Positions 24,590-34,100 of a DNA stretch of 64,000 bases are shown here, in pieces. Where the stretch lies: contig NZ_VOUA01000004.1 in the NCBI RefSeq assembly GCF_024372725.1, positions 150,143 through 214,142 of the forward strand. Direction: 5' to 3'. A program made the position numbers and the translations under genes. The first letter of the stretch is position 1, and the number at the start of each line of letters is the position of its first letter. The stretch is from Methanosarcina sp. KYL-1 (lineage in GTDB: Archaea > Halobacteriota > Methanosarcinia > Methanosarcinales > Methanosarcinaceae). Below the pieces are notes generated by a model. It was not told the origin of the DNA, did not search any database, and worked only from the letters and a program-made list of their open reading frames with translations.

Positions 24590-25152
24590 GTATTTTTCTC
24601 CTCTTATTCTTATGTTCTGATTTTTTTACTTCCTGTAGGGCTCTTTTTTCTTTTTCTTTTTGCGGTACTCCTCTCTTTTTACCTCTCTTTCCCTTCTTTT
24701 TCCTTCCCTTTCCTTTTTCCCCTTTCCTTCCCTTTCCTTTTTCCCCTTTCCTTCTCTTTCCCCTCTTTTTCCTTCCCTTTCCTTTTTCCCCTTCTCTTTT
24801 TCCCCTTCCCTTTTTTCTCCTATATTCTCTTTTCCGGTGCTTTCTCAGTACGGCTCCGGTCAAAAAAGGGGAAGTCCCGCTCCGTCTTGATTTTTTTCAT
24901 GTTAATTATTTTCTAAAGTCTGAAGAAAAGATATATATCAAAAAGATTCTTTTTTACTAATAGAGAGGGTATGGTTTTTCAAGAGCCTCAAAACTATCTA
25001 TATTTTTTGCCGTGAGGTGCACAGGAGGCGCCGCAGGCCGGGCCGCTGGGAAACTTGTTTATGTAGGATTAGCTCAAATATAATCATAGGGGCGTATGCA
25101 TTTAGCTCAATAGTCATATGGGCGTATGCATTTATTTCATTGAGGTGGTTCT
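24590..25152. other. Gene-free spacer with homopyrimidine tract and GC-rich motif
   Basis: A 563 bp divergent spacer. Positions 24682-24821 are 140 consecutive pyrimidines on the plus strand, built from CCCTTTCCTTTTTCCCC-type units. A GC-rich motif GGAGGCGCCGCAGG lies at 25023-25036. TTAGCTCAAATA and TTAGCTCAATAG (about 25070 and 25101), and GGCGTATGCATTTA twice (25091 and 25122), form two short direct repeats just before the PAC2 gene and may be regulatory. No protein gene is supported. Confidence 0.6.
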
Positions 25153-25899
25153 TTGTCGACTACGGACTATGATAACAATGATGTAAAGATTATTACCAGA
25201 CCTGTGCAGTCAAAAAACCCTGTTTTGATTGAAGGTTTTCCCGGAATCGGGCTTGTGGGGAATATTGCAAGTCAGCACCTGATCGAAGAAATGAATATGG
25301 AATACATCGGTTCCATCGAATCCAGGTATTTCCCCTCGATTGCAGTGCTCTATGAGGGGCTCATCAACATGCCTGTCCGGATCTACGAAAGTGTGGAACA
25401 CAACCTGATCATCGTGATCTCCGATATCCCGATCAGCCATTCGGTTTCCTACGATGTCAGCAACGCCCTGGTTGACTGGGCTGAGTCCATAAACGTCAGG
25501 GAGATTGCCTCAATTGCGGGAATTGCCATCATGGACAAGGAACACAAAGTCTTTGGGGCAGCCACCACTAAGGACATGCTGGAAAAAATCAAGGAAAAGG
25601 TGGAAATTTTCCAGATGGGGACGATTTCAGGGATTTCAGGCAGCGTAATGGCCGAGTGCCTGCTCCGCGGGATCCCTGCACTGAGTTTGCTCGGAGCTAC
25701 CAGGACCCAGAACCCGGACCCGCGAGCTGCTTCTGCTGTCATTGAAGTCCTGAATGAACTCTACGGGCTTTCGGTCAGTACCGAGAGGCTTATAGAACAG
25801 GCCGAGCGCATAGAAACCGAACTCCAAAAGCTTGCTGAAGATGTAAGCACCACCGAGCAGAAGGGAGAAGTTAAAAAGGAATTCCCAATGTACGGGTGA
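25153..25899 (+). CDS. PAC2-family proteasome assembly chaperone
   Basis: A 248-residue PAC2-domain protein (PbaB type) that in archaea helps assemble or cap the 20S proteasome. The signature NPVLIEGFPGIGLVGNIAS is near residue 22, GLINMPVRIYESVEHNLIIV follows, and a C-terminal helical region (about 200-235) leads to a charged tail. The last three residues, Met-Tyr-Gly, match the HbYX (hydrophobic-Tyr-any) motif that docks activators into the proteasome alpha ring. The start is a TTG at 25153, fixed by GAGGTGG 5-6 nt upstream. The DUF473 gene begins 4 nt after the stop, so the two are translationally coupled. Confidence 0.85.
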   Translation: MSTTDYDNNDVKIITRPVQSKNPVLIEGFPGIGLVGNIASQHLIEEMNMEYIGSIESRYFPSIAVLYEGLINMPVRIYESVEHNLIIVISDIPISHSVSYDVSNALVDWAESINVREIASIAGIAIMDKEHKVFGAATTKDMLEKIKEKVEIFQMGTISGISGSVMAECLLRGIPALSLLGATRTQNPDPRAASAVIEVLNELYGLSVSTERLIEQAERIETELQKLAEDVSTTEQKGEVKKEFPMYG

Positions 25900-25903
25900 T
25901 TCT

Positions 25904-26293
25904 ATGGAGTATATTGCATTAACAGGGATTGCCGACTCCGTGATCGAAGTCCTGAAAAACCACACCATCCGGACTCTTGAGATCCGGACCCCTCAAAATT
26001 TCTTCGGAGTGCTCGGGCTCAATGCAGGGGACTATGTCCTCCTCACCTCCACCAGCTTCCACGACCTGACTGATGGGACCACAGGCCTGGTAGCAAAAGT
26101 TTTGCAGAGGCAGATCTCTACCCATTCCGTGATAAGTGCAAGTGAGTTCTACATTGAGGAACGTGAAGCTGTCTCTGCCCGCATCCAGCTTGAGTGCAGG
26201 TGCATGGCAAGGGTCCGCAATGTCGTCTCAAACGAACTGGGAAAACCGGTAGTTGTAGATGCCAGGGAGATTTCCTGCTACGAAGCCCGATAA
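25904..26293 (+). CDS. DUF473 family protein
   Basis: A 129-residue archaeal protein of the DUF473 family. The N-terminal MEYIALTGIADSVIEVLKN leads to LGLNAGDYVLLTSTSFHDLT and a segment TTGLVAKVLQRQ that resembles beta-barrel small domains (ASCH/PUA-like), then CRCMARVRNVV. The gene follows the PAC2 gene by 4 nt, and its ribosome site GGTGAT overlaps the upstream stop codon, a sign of translational coupling. The function is unknown. The constant pairing with a PAC2 chaperone, if seen in other genomes, would point to protein quality control or proteasome regulation. Confidence 0.8.
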   Translation: MEYIALTGIADSVIEVLKNHTIRTLEIRTPQNFFGVLGLNAGDYVLLTSTSFHDLTDGTTGLVAKVLQRQISTHSVISASEFYIEEREAVSARIQLECRCMARVRNVVSNELGKPVVVDAREISCYEAR

Positions 26294-26705
26294 ATTAATT
26301 GTTCTAACAAAACAGTTTCCGGTACTTATCCCGTTTTATTACCTGAAAAGTTTTTCCTTTTCGGAACCAAAATTCGTTTAAAAGGTGCAAATCTCTTCAA
26401 AAAACGGTTTTTCTCTTTTTTCTTCAAAAAGGTTCGCAGGATCTTCTTTCTATTGTGGATGGAATCCCTTTATTGCGAATAGAATCCCTTGCCTGTCAGT
26501 TCTGATCTCTGTCAGTTCTGATCCCTGATCTCTGTCAGTTCTGATCTCTGACCTCTGTCAGTTGTTCTCCGATCCCGGTCCGTTATGATTGTCAGTTCCG
26601 ACCCGGCGAGTTAATTAATAAAAAAGATGGTTTCCGGAAACCCGGGAATTTTTTAATCCTGGGCTTTTCCGGTAACCCGTGGTTTGTGAGTTTTTGAAGG
26701 AAAGT
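26294..26705. other. Gene-free spacer with CTGTCAGTTCTGATC repeats
   Basis: A 412 bp spacer between the convergent DUF473 and thermosome genes. Positions about 26493-26605 hold at least six degenerate copies of a unit like CTCTGTCAGTTCTGATC. The left part is AT-rich with T-runs that could stop transcription from the left. No gene is seen. Confidence 0.6.
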
Positions 26706-28328
26706 TTACATATCTTCAGGCATTTCTCCGCCGGCGCCGCCTGGGCCTGCTCTCATGCCTGAGGATGCAATTACGTCGTCAATCCTGAGGATCATGATTG
26801 CAGCTTCGGTTGCTGCGTTGATTGCCTGGGTCTTGATCCTGAGGGGTTCGATGACGTTGTTCTCGAACATGTCCTCGACCTTGCCGGTGTAGACGTTGAG
26901 GCCTGCCCTCTTGTTGCCCTTCTCGTGCTGGGAGCGCATCTCAACGAGCATGTCGATGGGGTCGAGACCTGCGTTTTCTGCAAGGGTCTGGGGGATGACT
27001 TCAAGGGACTCGGCAAACTTCATCACTGCAAGCTGCTCTCTGCCTTTCAGGGTTGCTGCGTATTCTTTCAGCCTGAGGGCCAGCTCGACTTCTGCGGAGC
27101 CGCCGCCCACGACGATCTTCTGGTCTTCAAGGGCAACGCCCACGACTCTGAGGGCATCTTCAAGGGCCCTTTCCAGGCCGTCAACCACATGCTCGGTCCC
27201 GCCGCGGAGGAGGATGGAGGTGGTCTTGCTGTCCTTGCAGCCTGTGACGAAGGTCATCCTGGAGCCTGTGACATCTTTCTCTTCCACAAGGCCTGCGTAG
27301 CCGAGGTCGGAATCCTCGATCTCGTCAAGGTTGGTGATTACGCTTGCGCCGGTTGCCCTGGAGAGCTTGTCCATGTCGCTCTTCTTGACCCTGCGCATGG
27401 CAAAGATGCCTGCCTTTGTCATGTAGTACTGGGCAAGGTCGTCAATGCCCTTCTGGCAGAAGACTACGTTTGCGCCGGTCTTGATGACCTTTTCCACGAT
27501 TTCCCTGAGCATGGCTTCTTCCTGGTCTAAGAAGAGCTGCATCTGGTCAGGGGTGGTGATCTTGATCTCGGCTTTTGTTTCTGTCTTCTTGAGTTCGATT
27601 GGCACGCTTAAGAGCAGGACCTTTGCGTTTTCCACAAGTTCCGGCATAGCGGTGTGGACACGTTCCTTGTCAACAAGAACGCCCTGGATAATCTCGGAGT
27701 CTCTGATGCTTCCGCCTGGCCTCTTTTCGGTCTTTACGTCCTCGATGTCAACGGTGATCTTCCCATCTTCGCTTACCTCGACAACGGACTTCACGGCCTG
27801 GACTGCAAGGTTGGAGAGGTGGTCCTTGTGGGCTTCTGCTCCCTTTCCTGTGATTGCGGTTGCTGCCAGTTTCTCAAGGGTTTCGGTGTCTTCCGGAGAA
27901 ACGCTGATTGTGATGCTGTCAATGATCTTTTCGGCCTGGTTTGCTGCGAGCCTGTACCCGCTGGCAATCAGGGTGGGGTGCACGCCACTTTCCAGCAGTT
28001 CTTCTGCCTTTTCCAGGAGTTCTCCTGCAAGTACGGCTGCGGTGGTGGTCCCGTCTCCTACCTCAGCGTCCTGGGTCTTGGAAACTTCCACGATCATCTT
28101 CGCACCCGGGTGCTCGATGTCCATTTCCTTGAGGATGGTTGCCCCGTCGTTGGTGATGACAACGTCTCCCATGGAGTCTACAAGCATCTTGTCCATACCC
28201 TTTGGCCCAAGAGTGGTCCTGACTGCCTCAGCTACGGCCTTTGCGGCCATGATGTTGTTGTGCTGGGCGTCGGAACCGTGTGTCCTCTTGCTGCCTTCTC
28301 TTAAAATAAAGATTGGTTGTGCTGCCAA
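26706..28328 (-). CDS. Thermosome (group II chaperonin) subunit
   Basis: ATP-dependent protein-folding subunit of the hetero-oligomeric archaeal chaperonin, 540 residues. Motifs: [14 protein letters not shown] and [17 protein letters not shown] near the N-terminus, [15 protein letters not shown] (ATP/Mg site), apical-domain protrusion around 240-270, [15 protein letters not shown] near residue 400, and a C-terminal [12 protein letters not shown] followed by a Gly/Met-rich tail ([14 protein letters not shown]). The start is TTG at 28328; GGAG 8 nt upstream decides it. TATATAAG (28440-28447, read on the minus strand) gives a leader near 85 nt; a second AT-rich box lies nearer the start. Another divergent chaperonin-like gene runs off the right edge of the window. 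Confidence 0.96.
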   Translation of the reverse strand: MAAQPIFILREGSKRTHGSDAQHNNIMAAKAVAEAVRTTLGPKGMDKMLVDSMGDVVITNDGATILKEMDIEHPGAKMIVEVSKTQDAEVGDGTTTAAVLAGELLEKAEELLESGVHPTLIASGYRLAANQAEKIIDSITISVSPEDTETLEKLAATAITGKGAEAHKDHLSNLAVQAVKSVVEVSEDGKITVDIEDVKTEKRPGGSIRDSEIIQGVLVDKERVHTAMPELVENAKVLLLSVPIELKKTETKAEIKITTPDQMQLFLDQEEAMLREIVEKVIKTGANVVFCQKGIDDLAQYYMTKAGIFAMRRVKKSDMDKLSRATGASVITNLDEIEDSDLGYAGLVEEKDVTGSRMTFVTGCKDSKTTSILLRGGTEHVVDGLERALEDALRVVGVALEDQKIVVGGGSAEVELALRLKEYAATLKGREQLAVMKFAESLEVIPQTLAENAGLDPIDMLVEMRSQHEKGNKRAGLNVYTGKVEDMFENNVIEPLRIKTQAINAATEAAIMILRIDDVIASSGMRAGPGGAGGEMPEDM

Positions 28329-28695
28329 GCTTCAATCTCCTTTATAATGATATGAATTTTATATGAATTTTTTATTAGTTGAATCCTTGAACACGCGATT
28401 TTTGCTGCGTAATTTTCCTATTCTTAATGCAAGCACTTCTATATAAGAATTCCTCCGGGTAGAAGCACTTTAAATGTGTGAAATGCGCCTCCTGATCCTT
28501 TTCATCCTCTTTTCGGGTCCCTTTCTCAGGCTCTGTCCCGAAGTCCGGGTGTATGGGCCTGGCCGTATACACTTTCTAGTGCAGGTCCTTTTTTCCTGCT
28601 TCAAATGAAAAGCCCTTCAGGGAGTTTTCTCCCCCCTCCCCCCTTTGAGCCCCTCTGCTCAGTATTCCGGGAAATTTGTAAAAAATCCTGAACTT
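28329..28695. other. Thermosome promoter spacer
   Basis: A 367 bp spacer. Minus-strand TATA candidates are at 28440-28447 (CTTATATAG) and 28357-28367 (CATATAAAATT). The right half holds GAAAAGCCCTTCAGGGAGTTTTCTCCCCCCTCCCCCC, a pyrimidine-rich stretch that may end transcription of the permease gene. No gene is supported. Confidence 0.5.
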
Positions 28696-29748
28696 TCAGA
28701 ACAGGACATTAAGGGCATAACCCATCAAAAATAGCATAATTACAATATTTGCCAGAAGTACGGTTGTTTCTTTTTTCCCGAGGACCTTGAGCAGCATGAA
28801 AAACGAGGTCACGCATATTGCCGTCGAACTAAGGGAAAACACAAGAGAAGCCCCCATGGGCAGCCTGCCTCCCTCCATAAGAGGCCTCAGTACAAAAACA
28901 TCTCCTCCGTTGCACAAATATGCAGGGATGCCCAGGCCCAGGGCAACGAAGATACTTCCAACTTTACTCGAAAGAAGGGAGGATAAGCTGGCAAGTTCAG
29001 GGGAATACAGCTCGAATAAAAGCCCTGCGACTCCTCCTAGCATGAGATAGGGGAACACGGACTTGAATACATCAAAGGTTGACTCGTAAACGTCCTTTTC
29101 CGGTTTCCTTGTCGAGGGTCCGGTTTCGGTCACTCCGTTCAAACCGGGGTTTCCCTGAATGGGGTGCAGGGAAAGTGTCCGTGAAGTCCCGGGAGCTGTT
29201 GCAGGGTTTGCGGAAACTTTTTCAGGCCCTTTCCAGCTTTCCGTTCTTAGCTTCTCCACAATGATTCCGGTGGACACTGCAAGCACGAAAGCACAGAGAA
29301 TCCTGAAGATGCCGAATTCCACGCCCAGTACGGAGAAGGAAAGTATGATGATATAAGGGTTCAGGATAGGTGCCGCTACAAGGAAGGTTACGAGTGTCCT
29401 CAGTTTCATCTTGTCTTTCATGGTTTCGACAAAGGGAATTGCCGTACAGGAGCATAAAGGCAGGATGGATGCGTAAATGAAGGCGGTGACCTGCCCTTTG
29501 GGATAAAATTTCCCGAATCTTGCAAAATAACGGCTCAGGAGCACTGCCAGGAAGACGCTTACCAGAAGTGTTACTGTGGATTCTACAAAATACTCAAAGA
29601 AAAGCCTCTGAACTTCGGGAAGATTCGCATAAACAAAGCACTGTTCCTTGGAAAGGTAATTTATGTCGTTTACTGTTTTGTATACCCAATCAAAAGCTGT
29701 GAACAGTATTGCAAATAAAATCAACGTTTTGGCCAGAAATCTTCTCAT
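28696..29748 (-). CDS. COG0701 (DUF318/YraQ) family permease
   Basis: A 350-residue integral membrane protein with about eight hydrophobic helices in two blocks around a hydrophilic loop (about residues 190-235). The conserved PLCSCTAIPFVETMK, shared with arsenic/organoarsenical and metal efflux permeases of this family, is in the first block. GIPAYLCNGGDVFVLRPLMEGG is in the second. The two CxC/Cys-containing pore motifs are intact. The frame is open from 29796, but AAGGAG 5 nt before the ATG at 29748 decides the start. The substrate is unknown; arsenite, copper or zinc have been proposed for relatives. No ArsR-type regulator is adjacent. Confidence 0.82.
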   Translation of the reverse strand: MRRFLAKTLILFAILFTAFDWVYKTVNDINYLSKEQCFVYANLPEVQRLFFEYFVESTVTLLVSVFLAVLLSRYFARFGKFYPKGQVTAFIYASILPLCSCTAIPFVETMKDKMKLRTLVTFLVAAPILNPYIIILSFSVLGVEFGIFRILCAFVLAVSTGIIVEKLRTESWKGPEKVSANPATAPGTSRTLSLHPIQGNPGLNGVTETGPSTRKPEKDVYESTFDVFKSVFPYLMLGGVAGLLFELYSPELASLSSLLSSKVGSIFVALGLGIPAYLCNGGDVFVLRPLMEGGRLPMGASLVFSLSSTAICVTSFFMLLKVLGKKETTVLLANIVIMLFLMGYALNVLF

Positions 29749-30402
29749 GTTCTCTCCTTTCCATGGGCAATGCTCAATCTTCTTTCTCCTTTTCATTATA
29801 TCGTTTTTAAAACAAAACCTTCCCTGAAATCCAGGCTTCCACTTCTCAATTAATATTTTTGGAGCTTTTTCGTGAAGGCTACTTGTACTGCTTATAAATT
29901 TTTTGATAAATTCCCTGAGAACCTATTTAATTACCTGTAGGTCTTTATCATAAAAATATTTATCTTTTAATTTTTCTTTTTTACATCCTTTCTTCTAATA
30001 TTTTGATGTCCCCCTTCTCTTATTTTAAGCCCCAACATTATGAAAACTGAACTCCTGCATACGTACCGTACTTAGATAAGTTCGGGTACTTTCCATGCAG
30101 AAACTCCGAAAATGTGAATAACCACTACGTATAAAAAATATTTCAATGTTTGGGCGTGGGTTTCGCGATTCATAGACTCTGTTTTAAATGTCCGGCCTTT
30201 TAAGCTGACCTGACGGACCTTTAAGTTCGAGCAGGCTGGAAACTTTTCCTGCTATCTCCTGGCAGGCTCAGTATGCCGGTCCGGGGGCTTGCAGTATAAA
30301 ATATCCGCAGGCTTTCTGTTTCTCCTCTTTTTCACTGTTGGCATTTATTTGGTTAAATCAAAAAAATAAAACCTTTTTCAATTTGCTTTTCAGGTACCGA
30401 TA

Positions 30403-30436
30403 CTCTCTCCGGCTGCAAAGCAGCCGGCCTTTTCCG
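30403..30436. repeat. Dispersed hairpin element, copy 1
   Basis: CCGGCTGC (30409-30416), loop AAA, GCAGCCGG (30420-30427) is a perfect 8-bp hairpin. Read on the minus strand it is GGAAAAGGCCGGCTGCTTTG and onward, matching the element at 49695-49728 in stem, loop and flanks, with a compensating base-pair change in the stem. Confidence 0.75.
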
Positions 30437-30513
30437 TAAAATGTATATGAAGAAGCAAAAAGCAGCTGGATAACTCGTATAAAGGGGTATTCAGATTATG
30501 GCAAGTATATTTT

Positions 30514-30532
30514 GATGCCCATAAAGGGCATC
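30514..30532. other. Short perfect hairpin
   Basis: GATGCCC, loop ATAAA, GGGCATC: a 7-bp perfect stem. No T-run follows on either strand and no gene end is near, so it is not called a terminator. Confidence 0.45.
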
Positions 30533-30595
30533 TGAGTGACCTGAAACTGTATCGGTATAACAAAAAAGAACAGTCCGATGACGTGTGAGATCTAA

Positions 30596-30835
30596 GAGCG
30601 TGTCTTAAAATTCAATTTGACTATACAATTGGGATAGGACTCACGGATTTGGATCCCATATCGGTAGCGTTAAACCGTTAAATGTCTAAAGTGTAAATTT
30701 TAACCATGATGTCTAATGCATTTGATATTATTCATCGGGCAAATAAGTCTGATGTAATTAATTTACAGTTTGAACTTAAGATCAACAAACCCTACTATCC
30801 AAATGTAGAAATGGTTTGAATTTTAAGACAGCCTC
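30596..30835. mobile_element. MITE-like element of 240 bp
   Basis: The left end GAGCGTGTCTTAAAATTCAA (30596-30615) and the reverse complement of the right end (30816-30835, GAGGCTGTCTTAAAATTCAA) match at 18 of 20 positions. TAA flanks both ends (30593-30595 and 30836-30838), a possible 3-bp target duplication. The inside is AT-rich and has no transposase, only a 36-codon frame (30709-30819) beginning MSNAFDIIHRANKSD whose stop overlaps the right terminal repeat. This is the structure of a non-autonomous element derived from an insertion sequence by internal deletion. Confidence 0.72.
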
Positions 30836-30930
30836 TAAGAAAAAAGTACAGGGTCCAATTTGGATTAATTTGCTGGCCGTCACAACCTGAAAATATATTA
30901 TCCTTTTAATTTTGTGCTTCTTTCAGAGTA

Positions 30931-30999
30931 ACATTCTACTTTTTAGGAACATTCTACTTTTTAGGAACATTCTACTTTTTAGGAACATTCTATCTTTTA
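30931..30999. repeat. 18-bp tandem repeat
   Basis: Three exact copies of ACATTCTACTTTTTAGGA beginning at 30931, 30949 and 30967, and a diverged partial copy from 30985. Confidence 0.9.
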
Positions 31000-31010
31000 T
31001 TTTCATTTTT

Positions 31011-31048
31011 GGGAGGCGCCGCCAGGCAAGCTGGCGGGGTGCCCTCCC
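31011..31048. repeat. Strong GC-rich hairpin (GCGCCGCC motif)
   Basis: GGGAGG (31011-31016) pairs with CCTCCC (31043-31048) and CCGCCAG (31019-31025) pairs with CTGGCGG (31031-31037), with loop GCAAG: 13 base pairs with a small internal loop, isolated in AT-rich DNA. A related motif, GCGCCGCCGGGCACGCGTGC on the minus strand, occurs at about 44510-44533. Confidence 0.65.
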
Positions 31049-31178
31049 GTATCACCTGAAATGAAAAACGGTTTCCGGGGTCAAGGGAAAACTTCCAGTG
31101 TCATGTGGAGTATTTCTCCATTACTCAGTTTCTCATTACTCAGGTTTCAATTGTTCCTGAATTCACTGCTTTCAGGTT

Positions 31179-34100
31179 TCAGTGCGTCTTTATGTACTCG
31201 ATCATCCTCGGGGTCAGCAGCGGGATAATCTGGGGCAGCATGTTAGGCATGAGGTTTTCCATGGCTTTTGGCATGAGGTCAGGGAGCTGCTCTTTCATGT
31301 GATCGGGCATCGGGACCCGCCTTTCCACGGCCTTGAGCATGTCAGGCATGACTTTGGGCATGACCGAAGGCATGAGCCTGGGCATCATTATGGGCATCAT
31401 GGGCTTCATCATGGCATCCATGCCAGGCACGTATTTGACCATTTTCATCATGGCCTGAAGTGGAGAGGGCATGGCTGCCATCATCTCGGGCAGGAGTTCT
31501 ACCATCAAGTCGGTCATGTTTTCGGGCTGCATGAGTGCGATCATTTTCTCAAAAGGCACCCATGACTGCAGGGCGAAGTTTGTCGTGTCCGGGATGTCAT
31601 AGCCGAGGCTTCTGGCCACAAGGGCGCCGAGGTCCTGGGACTCTATGTTCATGTTGTTTTTCTCGGCTGCGACACGGAACTGGACCGTACAGCAGGGGCA
31701 CAGGGCCGCAAGGATGTCTGCATTCACATCTACAGCTTCCTGAAGCCTCATACCTCCAAGTTTATATGCAACCGGAGGCTCGGCAATAAGGCTCACCACC
31801 GAGCCGCAGCAGTGGGCATGTTCCCTGTTGTGCTCAAGTTCCCTGAACTGGAGGCCGGGGATGGCTTTCAACAGCTCTCTCGGAGGTTCGTACACCTTCC
31901 CGCCGGCTCTTCCCAGGTGGCAGGAGTCATGCCAGGCAACCACTTTATTCAGAGGTTTTTTGAATTTGGGCTTCAGCACGTCCAGGCGCTCCACCAGGAC
32001 TTCGGAATAGTGCTTTGTCTCAAGCCCGTACTCGATCCCCAGTTTTTCCGCCCACTGAGGATAGACTGTATGCCACATGAGCCAGCAGGCAGGGCAGGAA
32101 GTGATCACGGTTTTTACGCCTTTCTTTTTCATGTTAGCGACGTTCATCCTCATGATCTTTTCAAATACGTCCCACTTTCCTGCAACGAGCATGGGAATTC
32201 CACAGCAAGCCTCCTTGTCAAAAAGCCCCGTGAATTCGACACCTGCATCATCGAGCATACGCACAGCTCCGACAGCAACGTCTTTTTCCACAAAGGAGGC
32301 GGTGCAGCCTGCAAAGTAAGCGTATTCGGCTTCGTCCTTCATCTTTGCCCGGATATCGTCCGGGATCCATTTGTCCCGGTCTTTCCTGTAGTTTGCCCAG
32401 ATGTTCCTTTCTTTCAGGAGGCTTGCAGCCATGATCTCAAAGGGCGGGAAGGTCATTTTTTTCTCTTCTTCAATCAGCTTTCCGCGCATGGTCATCCAGG
32501 CATGTTCGATTGGCATGTCCAGTTCACAGCGGGAGTCGCACATCTGGCAGGTGGTGCAGGCAAGGAAGGTGTTTGTCTGCCTCTGGTCAAGCTTTTCCCG
32601 GCCTGCCAGGTATTCCTTGATGAAGAACCATTTTCCCCTGGGCGACTGGGACTCCCAGCCCCTTCCGTAGTACTGGTCACATTCGCTCACGCAGTACCCG
32701 CACTGGGAACAGGAGTAGGCAAGTTCGGCAATGTCGGCCGGAATGCCTTTTTCGTCTTTGAAGGAAACTTCCCCGATCCCTGACATGTTCCCCACAAGCC
32801 TGCCCATGGGTTCGAAAGAAGAGCCAAGGGAGACTGCGGTGTTCAGGAGCCCCTTTCCTTCCAGGGTCTCGGGGTTCATGATCCCGTTGGGGTCGAATTC
32901 TTTCCTGAGGGCTTCGATTTCCGAAAGCCTGTCCCCAAAGACGCTCTTTTTCTTTGAGGCGAAGAAAAGCCCGGAAGAATAAGCCCTGCCCCCGTTTTCT
33001 TCCGCAACCTTCAGGATGCTCAGGGAAAGGGCAAAAGCTGTGTTGAAAAGGACGGAGCGCTCGGAGTGGCGCATGAAACAGAGGAGCACGACGTTTCCAT
33101 CCCCTATCACCATGCCTTCGGTAAGTACCGGGAGTTTTACCCTCTTTTTTATCTCTTCAAAAGTAATGTCCATCTTCTCAAGGGGCACCAGGACCTCGGC
33201 AGGGATGAAAGAGGGGCCGAGCCTTTTGACCTTCATGGACTTGAACCATTCCTCGGTCTCGTGCTTTGCAATCTCCTCGGGAAGGACCGTGCCGCCAGCG
33301 CTCTCTATTGCTTCTTTTAAGCCTGAGATGGCCCTCGAGGCAGGGTACATGAAGGTGCAGACGTAAGCCACGGGCAGCACTGGCCTATCTTTGTCCACGA
33401 TTTCCCCGTAGTGGAGTTTTCTGGGCGCCTTATTCTTCATGTCCGCCCATTCGGGGTTCAGGAATGAGATCGACCAGAGCGGGATTTTCTTTTCCCTTAT
33501 GGTTTCGACTGCTTTTTTCATGCTTGAAGCATCAGGGAAACTTGCGGAAACAGCCCTTCTCTCTTCTTGTTTCTGGACCTTCAGGGTTATTTCGGTGATA
33601 ATGCCCGTCGTCCCCATAGTCCCTGTGATCTTCCTGAGTTCGGGGCCTGAAAATTCCTTTATTTTTCCGTTGGGGAGGACAACCCTGACTTTTTCCATGC
33701 TCTCGTGGCCCCAGCCGAACTCATAACTTCCATATCCGGCCCCACTCTGCATGAGCCAGCCCCCGACGGTCGAAGAAGGGGCGCTTGAAGGAATTGCCCT
33801 GACCGAGAGGCCCTCTTCATTCAGCTTCCTCTCAAGCTTCTCCCAGATTATCCCGCTCTCCACAACTGCTTTTTGCCCTTCGGGGTCGATGCTGAGCACC
33901 CTGTTCAGCAGGGTGACATCGGCAACAATCCCTCCTTTTGTAGGGATTACCCCTCCGTACCCCGAGGATGCCCCTGCACGGGGGACTACAGGAATCCTGT
34001 GCCGGTTTGCAAATTCCAGGAGCTTTACGGCGTCTTCTTCCGTCCGGATTTTTACAACAGCTGCCGGATCAGTGTTCCCTACCACTTTTTTGACAAGAGG

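Larger units (their letters stand above)
29797..31178. other. Long gene-free tract with mobile-element remnants
   Basis: A 1.38 kb stretch without a supported gene, and the most repeat-dense spacer of the window. From left to right: very AT-rich DNA (29880-30000), a hairpin element (30403-30436), a GATGCCC/GGGCATC hairpin (30514-30532), a MITE-like element (30596-30835), an 18-bp tandem repeat (30931-30999) and a strong GC-rich hairpin (31011-31048). These are listed separately. Confidence 0.6.

Noticed and set aside
24348..24863. A 171-codon minus-strand frame rich in Lys/Arg/Gly/Glu
   Set aside because: It is produced by reading through the homopyrimidine tract and the start of the pyruvate-kinase-domain gene in another frame.
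30709..30819. A 36-codon frame in the MITE-like element
   Set aside because: Too short to be a working transposase; probably a leftover of the parent element. Kept as evidence for the element and not as a gene.
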